Shown: one piece after another, positions 7,381 to 19,300 of the stretch | How the letters are laid out: every line of letters starts with the position of its first letter | How positions within the stretch are numbered: position 1 is the first letter of the stretch | Origin: Baffinella frigidus | Lineage: Eukaryota; Cryptophyceae; Cryptomonadales; Baffinellaceae | Reading direction: 5' to 3' | DNA: 20,283 bases | Assembly (NCBI GenBank): GCA_026770585.1 | Contig: MU646644.1 | Location: forward strand, 270,193-290,475 | Notes under the pieces: generated by a model | What the model saw: only the letters and a program-made list of their open reading frames with translations | What the model was told of the DNA's origin: nothing | Databases searched by the model: none | Made by a program: the position numbers and the translations under genes

Positions 7381-10300
7381 CAAAATAGCAAAACTGTGAA
7401 TGAAATTAAATATGTTATGAGTTTAGTCAACAGAGGCGGGGAACTCCCGTTCGCAGAATCCGAGTAATACACGATACATGTAGTGTTACGGACTTGCACG
7501 TAGTGTATATAGTAGCCAAGATCTGCCTCTCGCGTACAGACCCTAAACCTTAAAACGTAAACCCTACACCCGAAACCCCAAACCCTACACCCTAAACTCT
7601 AAACCCTAAACCCTAAACCCCCAACCCCAAACCCCAAACCTTGCACCCTAAACCCTTAACTCTGCAGGTGTGCGGCACCTGGGACCTCGGACACCTCCCG
7701 TCCCTGCTCACCGAAGGCAAACCCCAAACCCTCAACCCTCAACCATAAACCCTAAACCCCACACCCCACACCCCAAACCCTCAACCCAAGCCCCAAACCC
7801 TGAACGCTCAACGCTCAACCCTAAACCCTACACCCTACTCCCTGAACTTGAATCCCTAATGCTTGATGTGTGTACTGCAGGTGTGAAGCGGCGCGTGGCG
7901 GGGGTGAACACACCGTTCCTGTACGTGGGGATGTACCGGGCAGCGTTTGCGTGGCACTGTGAGGACATGGACCTCCACTCCATCAACTACCTCCACTGGG
8001 TCAACCCTGCACCCTAATCCCTAATCCCTACACCCGAATTCCTAAACCCGAAAACATAAACCCTAATCCCTAATCCCTACACCGTAAACCGTAAACCCTA
8101 AACCCTAAACCCTAATCCAGGAACCCGAATCACTAAGCCCTAATCCCTAATCCCGAAACCCCAACCCCCAACCCCGAAAGCATAACAACAGGGGTGTCCG
8201 AAGGCGTGGTACACTGTCCCAGCGACGCACGGCAAGAAGCTCGAGGCTCTGGCGCGCCAACTCTTCCCTCTCCAGGTTCGGGCTTTCGGCTCTCAGTTTT
8301 AGGGTTTAGGGATTGCGGTTTGGTGGTTAGGTTCAGGGTTCAGGGTTTAGGGGACTTCCCGTTCGAGGGGTTCGGTTTAGGGTTTGGGGGGTTCATGGTT
8401 ACGAGTTGCGGGTTCATGGTTTAGGCACGAAGGCGTGTTACACGGTCCCAGCGACGCACGGCAAGCAACTCGAAGCTCTCGCGCGCCAGCTTTCACCTCT
8501 CCAGGTTTGGGGGTTGGGGTTCAGGGTCTAGGGTGTGGGGTTGAGGCTTTAGGCTTTAGGGTTTGGGCGTGCGCGGTACGGTTGAGGGTTGAGGGTTTGG
8601 TGTGTAAGGTGTTTCGGGGTGAAGGGTTTTAGGGCTCAGGGGTTAGTCGCCTCCATCTGCGAAGATTGTGAAGATAATCCACCCTCTGCAGGGGAGTGTC
8701 GGAGGTTCGACGCCTCCGCCTTCCTCTCCCTCCACCCTAAGCCCTGCACCGGAGCACTGGTGTTTCTAAAGGCGCACGCGTTTTCTTGTTGCCCGTGTCC
8801 AATTCCTCGGGCGCTTCCTTACCGGTCGCCTCGAATGGTGCAGGCGGGGGAGTGCCGGGAGTTCCTGCGCCACAAGACCAACATGCTCGAGCCCCAGCAG
8901 CTCATCAAGGTACACCTTGAGACCCTCGGGCAGTGAAGCACTGCCCGAAAAGAGAAACCATGAAGGATTCCCCTGAGAGATGCGGGTGGGCGGGAGCAGG
9001 CAGGCCGTGCACCTCTCCTGCCCGAACCCTGAACCGGTCCCAGGAACGCGTGTAGCCAACACAGTAAAGCGACTCTGAGCGGGTGCAGGCCTGCACCCTA
9101 AACCTTAAACCCTAAACTCTTAACCCTAAATAGGCGGGGATCCCTCTGACGCGGTCGTTGCAGAAGGCGGGCGAGTTCATCATCAACTTCCCCGGCGCCT
9201 ACCACTCCGGCTGGAACAGCGGTACACAGTCAACCCTACGCGCGCGCGCAGCGGTAGTCAAGAACGAGCGCTGCTCGCGCGCGCTAGCTCGTCACCATCA
9301 CCAGCGCTGCACGCCCGCTAGGGGTGTAGGGGTTAGGGGGTTGGGGTGCCGAGTAGGACATTGGCACGGTGCAGAAGGCGCGTGAGTTCGTTAACTTGCC
9401 CGGTGCCTATCACTCCGGCTGGAACAGCGTCAACCCTACGCGCGGGCGTGCAGCGCTAGTCAAGAACGAGCGCCGCGAGCGCTTCACTAGCGCTGCGCGC
9501 GCTAGGTTGCATGGGTTAGGGGCGAGTCCTAACTTCCCCGGCACCTACCACTCCGGCTGGGACAGCGGTATACTGTCAACCCTACACCCTGAATCCTGAA
9601 CCCTGAACCCTGAACCTTGAACCCTGGACCAGTAAACCCTACACCCTGAACCCTGAACCCGCATGGTTGTTCCTGAACCCCCAGACCGCATAGTTACCCC
9701 TCAACGCTCAACGCTCGTTACTCATCGCAGGGTACAACTGCGCGGAGTCGTGCAACTTCGCGACGGAGTACTGGGTGCCCTTCGGCGTCCAGGTACAAAC
9801 CCCCAAACGTTTTACAACGTTGTAATCGCTCTTTGCAACAACGCGCTTTAACATCGCGCTCTAACCCCTCAACCCTGAACCGTCAACCCTAAACACATCG
9901 CGCGTGCTGGGTGCCCTTTGGCGTGCAGGTTTCGCCGCACCCACCACCCGCGTTACACCGTACAAAATTGCGCCTTAATTAAAATTGCTTTACCAAATCG
10001 CGCTCTACTTAAAATCGCGAAGGGGTGCTCGTGCTCGCAGAAGCAGAACCCGGTCTCGATCGACTTGCGAATCTTGTCTTGTCAGTCTCAGGCTGCATCC
10101 TTGCGGACTCGAGTGGCAAGCCAGAACAGGCAGTCTGGCAGGTGTGCTGTGCCCGCCGTTCCCTGCCTTCCGAGGCCAAGCGTTTCCCCCGCGCTTTACA
10201 AAATCGCGCTTTACGTAAAGCCACTCGTGTCCGCAGGCGAAGCCATGCTCGCGCTTTACAAAACCGCGTTTCACTTAAATGGCCTAACCCTGAACCCTAA

Positions 10301-13300
10301 ACCCGAAATCCTAAACGTAGCTCGGGTGTTGGGCAGGCGAAGCCGTGCTCGTGCTCGCAGAAGCAGAACTCGGTTTCGATCGACGTCGACGCCATGATCA
10401 AACGATGCGCGGTAACGCTTCAGGGTCAAGGGTTTAGGGATTAGGTTAGTAGGGTTTGGTCCTGAGCCCTAGACACCATCGGGCGCGGTACTCTCAAAAA
10501 AGAATATATTAAGAGGATTAAGAGGAAGATAAGGAAGATAAGGGGGATAAGGAAGATTAAGAGGATTAAGAGGAAGATAAGGCCTTCCCGCCCCACACAG
10601 CGGGCTGCGAAGGGATTTTCTGTCGGATTCTGACCAAGAATCGGTTAGGATATTCGTAGGACCAGCCTATGTTGCTACGGTATTGCCTACCGTAGGGTAG
10701 GGTCTGGAACTCCATCTTGATTGACGTGGATGCCATGATCAAACGCTGCGCGGCAACGTGCCCAGGCTTTCCGACTTGTAGCTCTGACTCGCTCGGGTTG
10801 GCGGACTATTCTCAAGTTGACATGCTGGGTGTGCGGTACAGTTGACATGCTGGGTGTGCGGTGATTCGTTGTGTACCAAACCCTAACCCCTAAACCCTAA
10901 CCCCTAAACCCTGAACCCTAAACCCTAAACCCTGAACCCTAAACCCTAAACCCTAAACCCTGAGCAGGACGTGAAGGTGAAAGGCGAGCAGTGGGTCGAG
11001 TGCGAGGAGTGTTCCAAGTGGTTTGAACCCTGCACCCTGAACCCCAAACTCCAAACCCTAAACCCCAAACCCCAAACCCAAAACCCTAAACCCTAAACCC
11101 TAAACCCTCAACCCTCAACCCTCAACCCGATTCCCTAAACCCTGAACCCTGAACCCTGAACCCTGAACCCTACACCCTAAACCATAAACCCTAAACCCTA
11201 AACCCTAAACCTTAATCCCTCAACCCTAATCCCTAAACCCTAGACCCTGAATCCCACCCCCTCAAACTAACCCTCTAAACCCCAAATCCCAAACCCTAAA
11301 CCCTAAACCCTAACCCCTCACCCAGGCGTCTTCTACCTCCGTACATGATGCACCTGATGGACCCGAACACGAAGTTTGTCTGCGGTGCGTTTCCACTCCA
11401 ACGTCCACGCATGTGTACCACCATCTCAGACGTGTCAACTGGAGAATAGTCCGTCAGGCCGGTCCGAGCGGATGCGACGGACACTCCCGAAATCGGCGCC
11501 GCCACTTCTCCAATCGATGGTGGTACTGTCTGATTTGATGTGGAGAAAGGTTTGAGGTCCTCCGATTGATGGTGTGTTTTGGTGACTTGCTTGGGGCTAC
11601 CTCCTGCGCTCCTAAACCTACACCATCAACCCTAAACCCTAGACCCTAAACCCCAAACCCTCAACCCCAACCCCTAAATCCTAAGCCCTAAACCCTTAAC
11701 CCTACACCCTAAACCTTAAAACCCTGAACCCCAAACCAGGGATGATCGAAGACATGTCGTGCTCCAAGAAGGAGGCGGCATCCGCGTGGGTAGACCCCTC
11801 AACCCTAACCCATCAACACTAAACTCCAAACTCCAAACCCCAAACCCCAAACCCCAAACTCCAAACCCTAGTAGAAGGAGGCGGCGTCCGCGTGGGTAAC
11901 CCGTCAACCCTGGACCTTCACCCCTAAACACCAAACACCAAACACCAAACACCAACCACCAAACATCAGACACCACACACCAAACACCAAACACCAAACA
12001 CCCAACACCCAACACCAAACACCCAACACCAAACACCAAACACCAAGCCCTAAACCCTAAACTCCAAACCCGAGAACCTAAACCCCTAATCCACACCCGA
12101 GAACCTAAACCCCTAATCCCGGGAACCTAAACCCCTAATCCATCCCCAACGTCCACCGTGCGGAAACCCTAAACCTCAAAACCCGAACCCAAACGCAGGA
12201 CGGCGACGGGCAGTGGGAGGTGGATGGCAAAGTGCAGATCGGGATGGACCCCGGTTCAAACCCTACCCCCCAAACCCTAACCCCCCACCCCCCAAACCCC
12301 AAACCCCAAACCCTAAACCCCAACCCTCAAACCCCAAACCTCACACTCCAAACCCCAAATCCCACACCCCAAACCCCAAACCCCACACCCCACACCCCAA
12401 GCCCTAAACCTTTAACCCGGAACCAGACAAGGAGCAGTGGGTGCTGTGCGAGGCGTGTTCCAAGTGGCGCCTCATCCCTGAGGGATCCCCGCTCGACGCT
12501 GACGCAGCCTTCGTATGCTCAGTCCTCGAGGTCGCTCCAGGCCCGACACGTTGTCTAATATTTCTAATTATCATCAGGAACTTTTTGTAGAGGACGTTGG
12601 CGTACTGTTCATTGTAGATTTTGGATTGGCGCTGAATTTTTCGAGACCAGGTCGGGAGATCGGGGAACGAAAAAAACGAAAATGGTTCGTTTTGTGACAT
12701 GTTATTGGGAGGGGGGGGGGGGTCTTGTCATCAAATCCATGCGTAAGATGGCACAAAACTTTAGATGGACGTAAAACTATCGCGATTTTTCTTTTTCTTT
12801 TCGATTCCCCTTCATGAAGTGAATTCCGCGCCAGCCCGAAATCTACAATACAAATGCAGAAGAACGAGCTCGTAGCACTGACTTCGTTTTTAAAAGCCAG
12901 TGGCGCCTCATCCCTGAGGGACTCCTCTTGATGTCGACGCTCCTTGTGTATGCTCAGTTCTCGGGGTACCTTCACCCTTCACCCTCCAGGCCCGGCGCCT
13001 GCTCTAATCTGTTTCAGAACAGTGTTGTTAGAGTGCGGTGTGGTATTGTTTACCATTGGGAATGGACGAGCTTGTACCAAACGGTTGCACCGCCTCGTAC
13101 CGAATGGTCCCAACGGCAAATCTGAGAGAGGGTGTTTTGGCAGGGGTGGGACTGTGAAATGCCGGAGCAGGAGAGCGCGGCTCCGGAGGAGGTGATGACC
13201 CCTCCACCCGAACACTTTCTTAGAGCACGCGCCTAAGGCGATCGCCCCTTCACCCGCCCCTAGTGGCGTGCGCGGTCGTGCTCTGCTGGATTGTGTACAG

Positions 13301-16300
13301 CGCTGCATCACCCTGGATTCCGCGATTGTACGGATGGGTGTCAGCGACAAATAGCATTCAATCGTAGTCCTCGAAAATTGCGTTCATTTCGGAGGCCAAA
13401 TCGTCCAATAAATTGCATCAGGGGGGGGGGATTTCACCAATGGGAGTCACCGTCGACAACCCCACGAAATTCCAATAAATTGGATCAGGGGGAGGAGTGG
13501 AAGCTGCTGGGCATCGGTCCTGGAATCATTGCATTCATTTCTGCGGCCAACTATATAACACTCTGGATTTCGCGATTTGATGGGTATCCAGAGCATTGAA
13601 AGAGTCGGATCTCATCACGGCGAGTATTCCTGAGGAATACGAATCTGTTGTATATTGAGGCTCAGAGGATGTTCATATTGGCCTTTCATATCAGTAACTT
13701 CACAATATATAGCCTCAAGATACACCGAAATCGCATCGATGGTCCCCGAAATCGTATTTCTCAGAAATACTCGTCCGGATGAGATCAGGGGGAGGAGTGG
13801 GAGCTGCTGGACATCGGAATCATTGCATTCATTTCTGCGGCCAACTATGTATCACGATTTGATGGGTGTCCAAAGCATTGAATGAATTTCACCAGGGGGA
13901 GGAGTGGGAGCTGCTGGGCATCCACAACAAGCGCCCCCCCCCCACTAAATTGCAATGCATTGGATCAGGGGGAAGAGTGGGAGCTGCTGGACATCGATGA
14001 CAAGCGCGCGAAGATTGGCGCGTGGAGCGCCGAGGACGAGGAGAAGCGCCGCGTTCGGTAGTCCCATCCCAGTGCTCAAAAGTGTGCTTTGGGTTTAGGG
14101 TTTGGGGAGTAGGATTTAGGGACCAGGGTTCAGAGTTTAGGGCGCGTACGGCCAGACCCCCTTCATCTTCTTCTTCCTTTTCGCATGTTTCAAATCCTAA
14201 ACCCTAAACCCTGAATCCCAAACTGGCGCGAGCGATACCTGTTGAGATGAGGAAGAGGAGGGGAAGCGGCGAGTACGGTAGTCCCAACGCAGCCTCGCGT
14301 CTCTGTCAGTTCTTGCCACACAGTGTTCCTTGCATTCTTCCCCCCCTCTCACCCCTCTCCTCCCTCTCTCTCAGGTTCCTCCACGAGGCTCGTTTTCCCG
14401 CATCCTCCTTCTCACTCCTCTCAATCCCGAACCCCAAATCCCACCACCCCTCTCACCCCTCTCCCCCCTCTCTCTCGCAGGTTCCTCCGCGATGAGCTGT
14501 CAGCGTTTTCCGTGGGGGAGAAAGAGATCGCGCCGTGCGGGGAGTCCAAGAAAGCTCTCTCTGACCTCCTCACCAAGGTCTTCAGGGTTATGTTAAGGGG
14601 GGTTTGTTCAGGGGGGGGGGTCAAGGGTTTAGGGTTGAGGGATTTAGGGACGAGACCTGAGGGAGGTTGCCGTCGGAGAGAAGGAGATTGTACCGTGTGG
14701 GGAGTCGAAGGAGGCCCTTTCTGGCCTGCTCACCAAGGTTTCGACCACCCTGCCCTGTAAACCCTGAACGCTCTATCCTCTACCCGAAACCATAACCGTA
14801 GATCCTATTTATTATTATCAAATTGACTCGATGGAGCGGTTGTTTGCCTGTATCAACTGCCCCGTGCATAGTCTTCCGTGGGGGAGAAGGAGATCGCGCC
14901 GTGCGGGGAGTCGAAGCAGGCCCTCTCTGACCTCCTCACCAAGGTTATAAACCCTAAACTCTCTACACTGAATCTTACTTTTTTTACAGCTAAAGCCCGT
15001 GGAGCACTCGTTTACCTTGAGTCCTCTCTGACCTCCTCGTCAAGGTCTCTTCCAGAAAACCCCAAACCCTGAGCCAAAACCCCTCAACCCTAGACAGAAC
15101 CCTCAACCCTCAACCCTACACCCTAACCCAAAATTCCTCTACACTTAACCCTACACCCAGACCCCTATACACTACACCAAAAACCCAAACCCCAAAAACC
15201 TGCCCCACCCCCCCTAACCCCTAACCCCTAACCCCTAACCCCCGATCCCCAACTCCTACAGGTGAAGGCAGAGTGGGCAGTGCGCTGGGCGAAAGTGGGC
15301 GAGCAATACCTCAAGGAGCTCTACCTGAATCTTAATCCCCAACCCTAAACCATAAACACTCAACCCCAAACCCTAATCCATACAGGTCAAAGCGGAGTGG
15401 GCAGTGCGGTGGGCGAAAGTCGGCGAGCAATACCTCGAGACGGCGTTACCCTTCGTGGAGGGGGGCATGCTCGCGCGCGCAGAGGCCAGGGCGCCCGCGG
15501 GGGGCGGGGGGGCGGGCGCGGCGGCAGTTGTGGCGGGGAAGCTGTGGATTCTTGCTGTCGAGGCTGAGGTGAGGCCGCCTCCCACTCGAGGCTGGCCGTG
15601 GCCTTTGTATGAAATCTACAGGTCTCGATGTTGTGACACGTTGATGGGGGGGGAGGGGGGGGGCTGAGAGGAGCGTTGCGGCTGGGCGTTTAGGGATGAA
15701 GGTTTAGGCTAACGGAAGCCCTGAAGCCTAGACTCTGAACTCTAGACCTTACACCCTAATCCGTGATGAGACGGGCTTGATAGTTTGCTTTGCGGGAACC
15801 GTACAGCCCGACCCCTGGACCCTGAATCATGAACCCCAACCCCCAAAACCTAAACCCCGAACCCAAACCCCAAACACCTACAAACCCTCAACCTACAAAC
15901 CCTCAACCCCAAATCCTAAACCCTAAACCCCAAACCCTGAACCCTAAACTCCAAACCCTTAACCCTAAATCCTAAATCCTAAACCCTAAACCCTGAACCC
16001 TAAACGCAGGAGTCACGCAAGGAGGTGCGGAAGAGCAAGGCAGTCGAAAAGCGCCAGACAAAGATCGAGGAACCTTAACTCTGAACCCTCAACCCTGAAC
16101 CCTAAACCCTAACCCAGAACCCAGAACCCAAAGCCCTACGTTCTAACCCCTGAACCGAACCCTGCACCCTACACCCCAAACCCTAAACCCTAAACCGCAA
16201 GCACATTTGTTCCGTGCAGGAGTCGCGGGAGGAGGTGCGGAAGAGCAAGGCGGTCGAAAAGCGCCAGAAAAAGATCGAGGACCAGCGTGCCGAGGAGGTC

Positions 16301-19300
16301 AACCCTCTCAACCCGAAACTTCGCTTTGAGGTTAAAGCCTAAACCCTAAGTCCTACACCCGACACCCGACACCCTACACCCTACACCCTACACCCTAAAC
16401 CCTACACCCTGCACCCTACACCCTACACCCTACACCCGACACCCTAAACCTCAAACCCTAAACCCTAAACCCCAAACCCCAAACCCTAAGCCCTACGCCC
16501 TAAACCCCAAGCCCCACACCCTACACCCTACACCCTGCACCCTGTACCCTACACCCTACACCCGACACCCTAAACCTCAAACCCTAAACCCTAAACCCCA
16601 AACCCCAAACCCTAAGCCCTACGCCCTAAACCCCAAGCCCCACACCCTACACCCGACACCCTAAACCTCAAACCCTAAACCCTAAACCCCAAACCCCAAA
16701 CCCTAAGCCCTACGCCCTAAACCCCAAGCCCCACACCCTAAACCCGAAGCACAAAGCAGGAGTCACGCGGCGCAGCGCTCGAGGCGGTCATTTCCGCGGC
16801 GCTCCTCACGCAGGTTATGAGCCCTCTACTTCAATGTGAAAGTTACGAGCCCCCTAATTCAATGTGAAAAACATATTCGATTTCATCCTGCGGTTTGTGT
16901 TATCTTACGGGTGGAAATTGCTATCTTGGCATCGACATAGCTTTACCGTAGCATAAAATCACCCCGCAGATAGCAATAGGTGATTTAAGATAAACATGCT
17001 TCCAGTTCAAATTAACTTCCAGCCAGGGTCCGAGTCCCCTGATTACCAGAACCCCGTTTCTTGCTGAGAACGTGCACGCCAACTTGCAAGTACAATTTGG
17101 TTTCGTAAAATTGATTTAAATTTGAACTCGTCAGATTTATCGATTTCTTTAGATCGATTTAAATCGACATTGGGTGCAGGAAACGTGGAAGGGCGGCCTG
17201 CCATCCGCCGGAAACCTCTCTCCGGCTGCGATGGACGCTGCTACTGCCGCGGTGAGCTTTACCACACAGCGGACTACAAAGTGATTTCGTGAATAACTCT
17301 TCAGTGGATAATCCAAACACCCTATGGTAGGCAATCCGTAGGGACGTAGTGTTATCCCTCGGGCTATTTCAACGGACAGTCGCTTGATTTTGGCAATGTT
17401 TCCCCCTTGGTAGCCCGCTGTGTGGTCTGGCCGAGTCTCTTGAGTGGAAGAGAGTGAAACGGAGTAGTGTGCATGATTTGTACCATGGGGGGGGCACACC
17501 TTAAAAAAACTCACCCCTAGTACAAGTGTACTCAATACCAAGTGTCCTAGTACAAGTGTACAGGGAGTCTCATCGGGGGCTAGAGCTAAACTCTAAACCC
17601 TTGCGGACGCCTAAACCCTAACCCCGTGCAGGCTCAGCAGGAAAGGGCCGCGCAGTGGCCGGCAGTACACGTTCATCTCGGAACACAACTGAATCAGTTG
17701 CATTTTAATGCTGTCTTACGCCTGGGTTTCATGCCTTCAATAGCATATCCACTCGTATCCCAATCTGTGAAGCCTAAGGTAGCGCAACTAAATCAGTTAT
17801 GTTCCGAAATGAACGTGTACAGAGAGTCTCCTCGAGGGCTAGAGCCAAACTCTAAACCCTTGCGGAATCCTAAAACCTGAACCCTTGAAAAACCCCAAAC
17901 CCCAAACCCCAAACCCCAAACCCCAAACCCCAAACCCCAAACCCTATTGTTTCCTTTCAGGATCAGAGAGTTTCCGCCTTGGGGAGTATCCTCGGGGACA
18001 AGTGCTAAACCCTAAACCCTAAACACTTGCAGGCGCCTAAACCCCAAACCCTTGCGGAATCCTAAACCCTCAACCCTCGCAGGCTCAGCAGGAAAGGGCC
18101 GCGCAGTGGCTGGCAGCGAACCCCAACTTATCAGCGCAAATTCTGCATCAAGCGGCGCAGAATGGGCAGCAAGTCGTGGGAAATGTCCAGGAAGAGGGCC
18201 AGGTACCACACCAGCCTGATCGAACACCCCTTTGAAAAGTCCACCGGTTGACAACGTTTGGGTGTTATGTAGTGATTTTCAGTGGTTTGTCACGTCCCCT
18301 CCGGTTAAAGTGGGGGGGTACGTGACCAACTCCCTTACAAAAACAGGACGTGCGTACCATCGACATTTAAAAAGGGCGCTCGATTAGCCTGGTGTACTAT
18401 GTCGAGAAAGCCTTTGGCAGGCTTGCAACGGGCCTGGGGGGTGTTGTCTCCTGGGTGCCACTGCTCTCTCTTCCAAGCAAACAAAGGGCCTTGGAGAGTG
18501 TGCCGTGTCCGCGCGCCCCTCTCTTCTTTACAAAAGAGGCCTTGATTCGGGTCGCAGCCAAGATGGCCACCCACACATGTTTAGGGCCACGTTCTTCGTA
18601 TATGAAGGACGTTGAACACATTCCTATTCATATATGAGGGCCGTGACCCCAACCTGTTCCAGGCGCCTGCCATCAAGGATGCCAGGCGGTGCCTCACCAA
18701 TAACCTGCCAAAGTCACCGAGGCCCCATAACCTGCTCCATGCGGCGGTTGTGAAGGAGGAAGCACTCTGGGTCCCATAACCTGTTCCCTGTTTCAGACGG
18801 CGCCTTACACAATAACATGTATCCTGCTCCAGGCGGTTGTCATCAATGAGAAAGCGCCGTGGTGGTGAATCACAGATTCGCGCCTCGCAAAGCCTTTGCC
18901 GACATAACTGGTCCTCCTGCACATTTTGAGCCCCTTCCTACACACTCCCTCACCCCGTAACCTGTTCCAGGCGGCGCCTCACCCCATAACCTGTTCCTTA
19001 TTCCAGGCGGCGCCTCAACCCATAACCTGTATCCTGTTGCAGGCGGCGGTGGTCGTGAAGGAGGAAGCTCTCTGGCGGTACCAGAGGCATGACGTGTGCG
19101 TCATCGCGCTCGGCGCCACCCCGCCTCCAAGGTCTAAACCCTCAACCTCAAACCCCCTAAACCCTTCACTCTGAACCTTCAACCCTACACCCTGCACCCC
19201 ACACCCTGAACCCCACACCCTACACCCTCAAAGTCCCCCTTCCCTTCACACATTCTGACTGCTGAACTGTCTAAAAAACGAACACGCAGCGGAGGCGTGG

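Larger units (their letters stand above)
6747..7667. other. Demethylase intron 5
   Basis: Besides the exon 5 copy it holds TTTAGGG-oriented repeats (6800-6910), then CCCTAAA-oriented repeats (6985-7105 and 7540-7660), a repeat family E copy (7195-7290) and a CA microsatellite. Confidence 0.75.
17545..18082 (+). repeat. Tandem units around the exon 24 copy (intron 23)
   Basis: GTGTACAGGGAGTCTC then GGGGCTAGAGCTAAACTCTA and ACCCTTGCGGA recurs at about 17553, 17817 and, diverged, 17960-18060. 17887-17943 is a perfect CCCCAAA array of about eight units. Confidence 0.8.

Noticed and set aside
7296-7499. Minus-strand open frame of 67 codons
   Set aside because: More than a third is Cys-Val from the CA microsatellite.
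9905-10070. Exon 11-exon 12 junction copy like that in intron 4
   Set aside because: The exon 11 and exon 12 fragments here are about 85 bp apart and the exon 11 fragment keeps its donor, so they are separate genomic copies.
9918-10397. 159-codon plus-strand open frame
   Set aside because: It uses a different frame from exon 12 and reads short GCGCTTTAC repeats; the exon 12 frame matches KDM4 proteins.
11716-12407. Open frames such as [12 protein letters not shown] on the minus strand and [12 protein letters not shown] on the plus strand
   Set aside because: They are translations of CCCCAAA/TTTGGGG repeat, not proteins.
16340-16745. CRISPR array
   Set aside because: Units are 7 bp variants in 83-bp blocks with no unique spacers of constant length, and the DNA is eukaryotic.
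18392-18637. 81-codon plus-strand open frame in intron 24
   Set aside because: No homology, no splice or start context; on the same strand as, and inside, an intron of the demethylase.
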